A stretch of 11,645 nt of DNA from Clostridia bacterium. Its GTDB lineage: Bacteria; Bacillota; Clostridia; Oscillospirales; CAG-382. The translations under genes were made by a program, and so were the position numbers. The stretch is taken from NCBI GenBank assembly GCA_900757905.1, contig CAAEPN010000164.1, positions 1 to 11,645 on the forward strand, read 5' to 3'. Shown here one piece after another: positions 10,807 through 11,645 of the stretch (the stretch's first letter is position 1; each line of letters starts with the position of its first letter). The notes under the pieces are model-generated. The model was not told where the DNA came from. It saw nothing but the letters and a program-made list of their open reading frames with translations, and made no database searches.

Positions 10807-11645
10807 GTGATTTTTGCAAGTCTTATTTTCCTTTACCTATTTTTACCGTTAAATTTAATAATATACTTCTTTTCGAAGTCGCAGAATACAAAAAATGCGG
10901 TGCTTCTTGTATTTTCGCTCGTTTTCTATGCTTGGGGGCGGCCGGCGTGGATGTTGCTTTTGGTATTCACAGCTTGGTGCGATTGGCGCAATGCGCGGTA
11001 TATCGAAAAACACCGCGGCACTTGGCGTGCCAAAGCCGCTTTTGCCGCGTCGCTTATTTTCGATATCGGCGTGTTCGTTTTGTTCAAGTACACCGGATTT
11101 TTTGCGGAGAACATCAATTTTCTCTTCAAATCGGTGCTTCCCGTGCCGGAATTTGAGCTTCCGATCGGCATTTCCTTCTACACCTTCCAAACGCTTACCT
11201 ATGTGATTGATGTATACCGCGGCACTTCTAAGGCGCAGACGCGTTTTTCGCGGTATCTTTTGTATCTATCCATGTATTTCCAGCTTGTTGCCGGGCCTAT
11301 TGTGCGCTATTCCGATGTGGAAAAAGAAATAGATGTACGGAATCACTCGGTTCAGGCGGCATATGCCGGCATGCAGCGCTTTTTGTGCGGTCTTGCCAAA
11401 AAGGTGATCTTGGCGGACACGGCCGGTGTTCTTGCCAAAAAATATATGGAATCCGACCCGGCGTCGCTTCCGCTGTTAGCCGCATGGCTTGGCAGCTTTA
11501 TGTACATTATCCAGCTGTATTTCGATTTTTCCGGCTACAGCGATATGGCGATCGGACTCGGCAAAATTTTCGGCTTTCGCTTCCCGGAAAACTTCAACTA
11601 TCCGTATATTTCCAAATCGGTGTCGGAGTTCTGGCGTCGGTGGCA
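10807..11645 (+). CDS. MBOAT-family O-acyltransferase (AlgI/DltB-like), 3' end cut by window
   Basis: The first 279 codons of a membrane-bound O-acyltransferase are seen, open to the window edge. Such proteins move acyl groups, often acetyl, across the membrane onto exopolysaccharide or teichoic acid. Motifs are FSLVFYAWGRPAW (36-48), FKYTGFF (93-99), LPIGISFYTFQTLTYVIDVYR (118-138), QLVAGPIVRYSD (159-170), QRFLCGLAKKVILAD (190-204), YFDFSGYSDMAIGLGK (238-253), ENFNYPYIS (261-269) and SEFWRRW (273-279). The last two bases, CA, fit the first bases of the catalytic histidine codon that normally follows. Several membrane helices are present, the first near residues 4-22. The start is GTG 10807, with GAGG (10796-10799) 7 bases upstream and an in-frame stop just before. 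Typical partners (SGNH/DHHW esterase-like proteins) would be downstream, outside the window. Confidence 0.9.
   Translation, partial: MIFASLIFLYLFLPLNLIIYFFSKSQNTKNAVLLVFSLVFYAWGRPAWMLLLVFTAWCDWRNARYIEKHRGTWRAKAAFAASLIFDIGVFVLFKYTGFFAENINFLFKSVLPVPEFELPIGISFYTFQTLTYVIDVYRGTSKAQTRFSRYLLYLSMYFQLVAGPIVRYSDVEKEIDVRNHSVQAAYAGMQRFLCGLAKKVILADTAGVLAKKYMESDPASLPLLAAWLGSFMYIIQLYFDFSGYSDMAIGLGKIFGFRFPENFNYPYISKSVSEFWRRW

Overview
The window looks like a chromosomal segment from a spore-forming, low-oxygen Firmicute of the class Clostridia, probably an uncultured Oscillospirales-like organism. The evidence is a SpoVAC spore membrane protein, the redox repressor Rex, a YwlE-type arginine phosphatase, an OGG1-type glycosylase, a protein resembling family DUF6062, AGGAGG-type ribosome binding sites, TTG and GTG starts, and roughly balanced base composition. 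The species assignment is inference. I see no insertion sequence, phage gene, CRISPR array, tRNA or rRNA.

Region 1 (1-3375) is a leftward sugar-acid operon: a KDPG/KDPGal aldolase (dgoA-like), 2-dehydro-3-deoxygalactonokinase (dgoK), then a cytoplasmic five-bladed beta-propeller protein of the GH32/GH43-like superfamily. It ends at two strong hairpin terminators (31-55 and 76-112). A divergently transcribed AraC-family regulator (3376-4188) shares a 132-bp control region with it. That region has back-to-back extended -10 promoters and three TGCAAAA(A)TC direct repeats. The likely logic is that the propeller protein releases a sugar or sugar acid that ends up as 2-keto-3-deoxygalactonate, which DgoK phosphorylates and the aldolase splits. 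No transporter or dehydratase is visible.

Region 2 (4226-6830) is a rightward housekeeping operon: dCMP/cytidine deaminase family protein, protein-arginine phosphatase YwlE, ribosomal-protein acetyltransferase RimI, and the tRNA t6A enzyme TsaD. The usual Firmicute partners tsaE and tsaB are absent.

Region 3 (6831-7230) is a 400-bp non-coding gap between tsaD and rex. It holds a cluster of at least six DnaA-box-like 9-mers, including a perfect tandem pair (TGTTGATAA twice, the complement of TTATCAACA), plus several short hairpins. From memory, B. subtilis carries an extra-oriC DnaA-box cluster next to gcp (=tsaD), so this may be a conserved replication-timing element. It is the most interesting feature of the window.

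Region 4 (7231-11645) holds rex, then a DUF6062-like protein with a duplicated CxxC/CxxH metal module facing a divergent OGG1-type 8-oxoguanine DNA glycosylase. These are followed by an unrecognised zinc-ribbon protein, a solitary leftward spoVAC, and the first 279 codons of an MBOAT (AlgI/DltB-like) O-acyltransferase. The window cuts that gene at the conserved C-terminal EFWRRW(H) motif.
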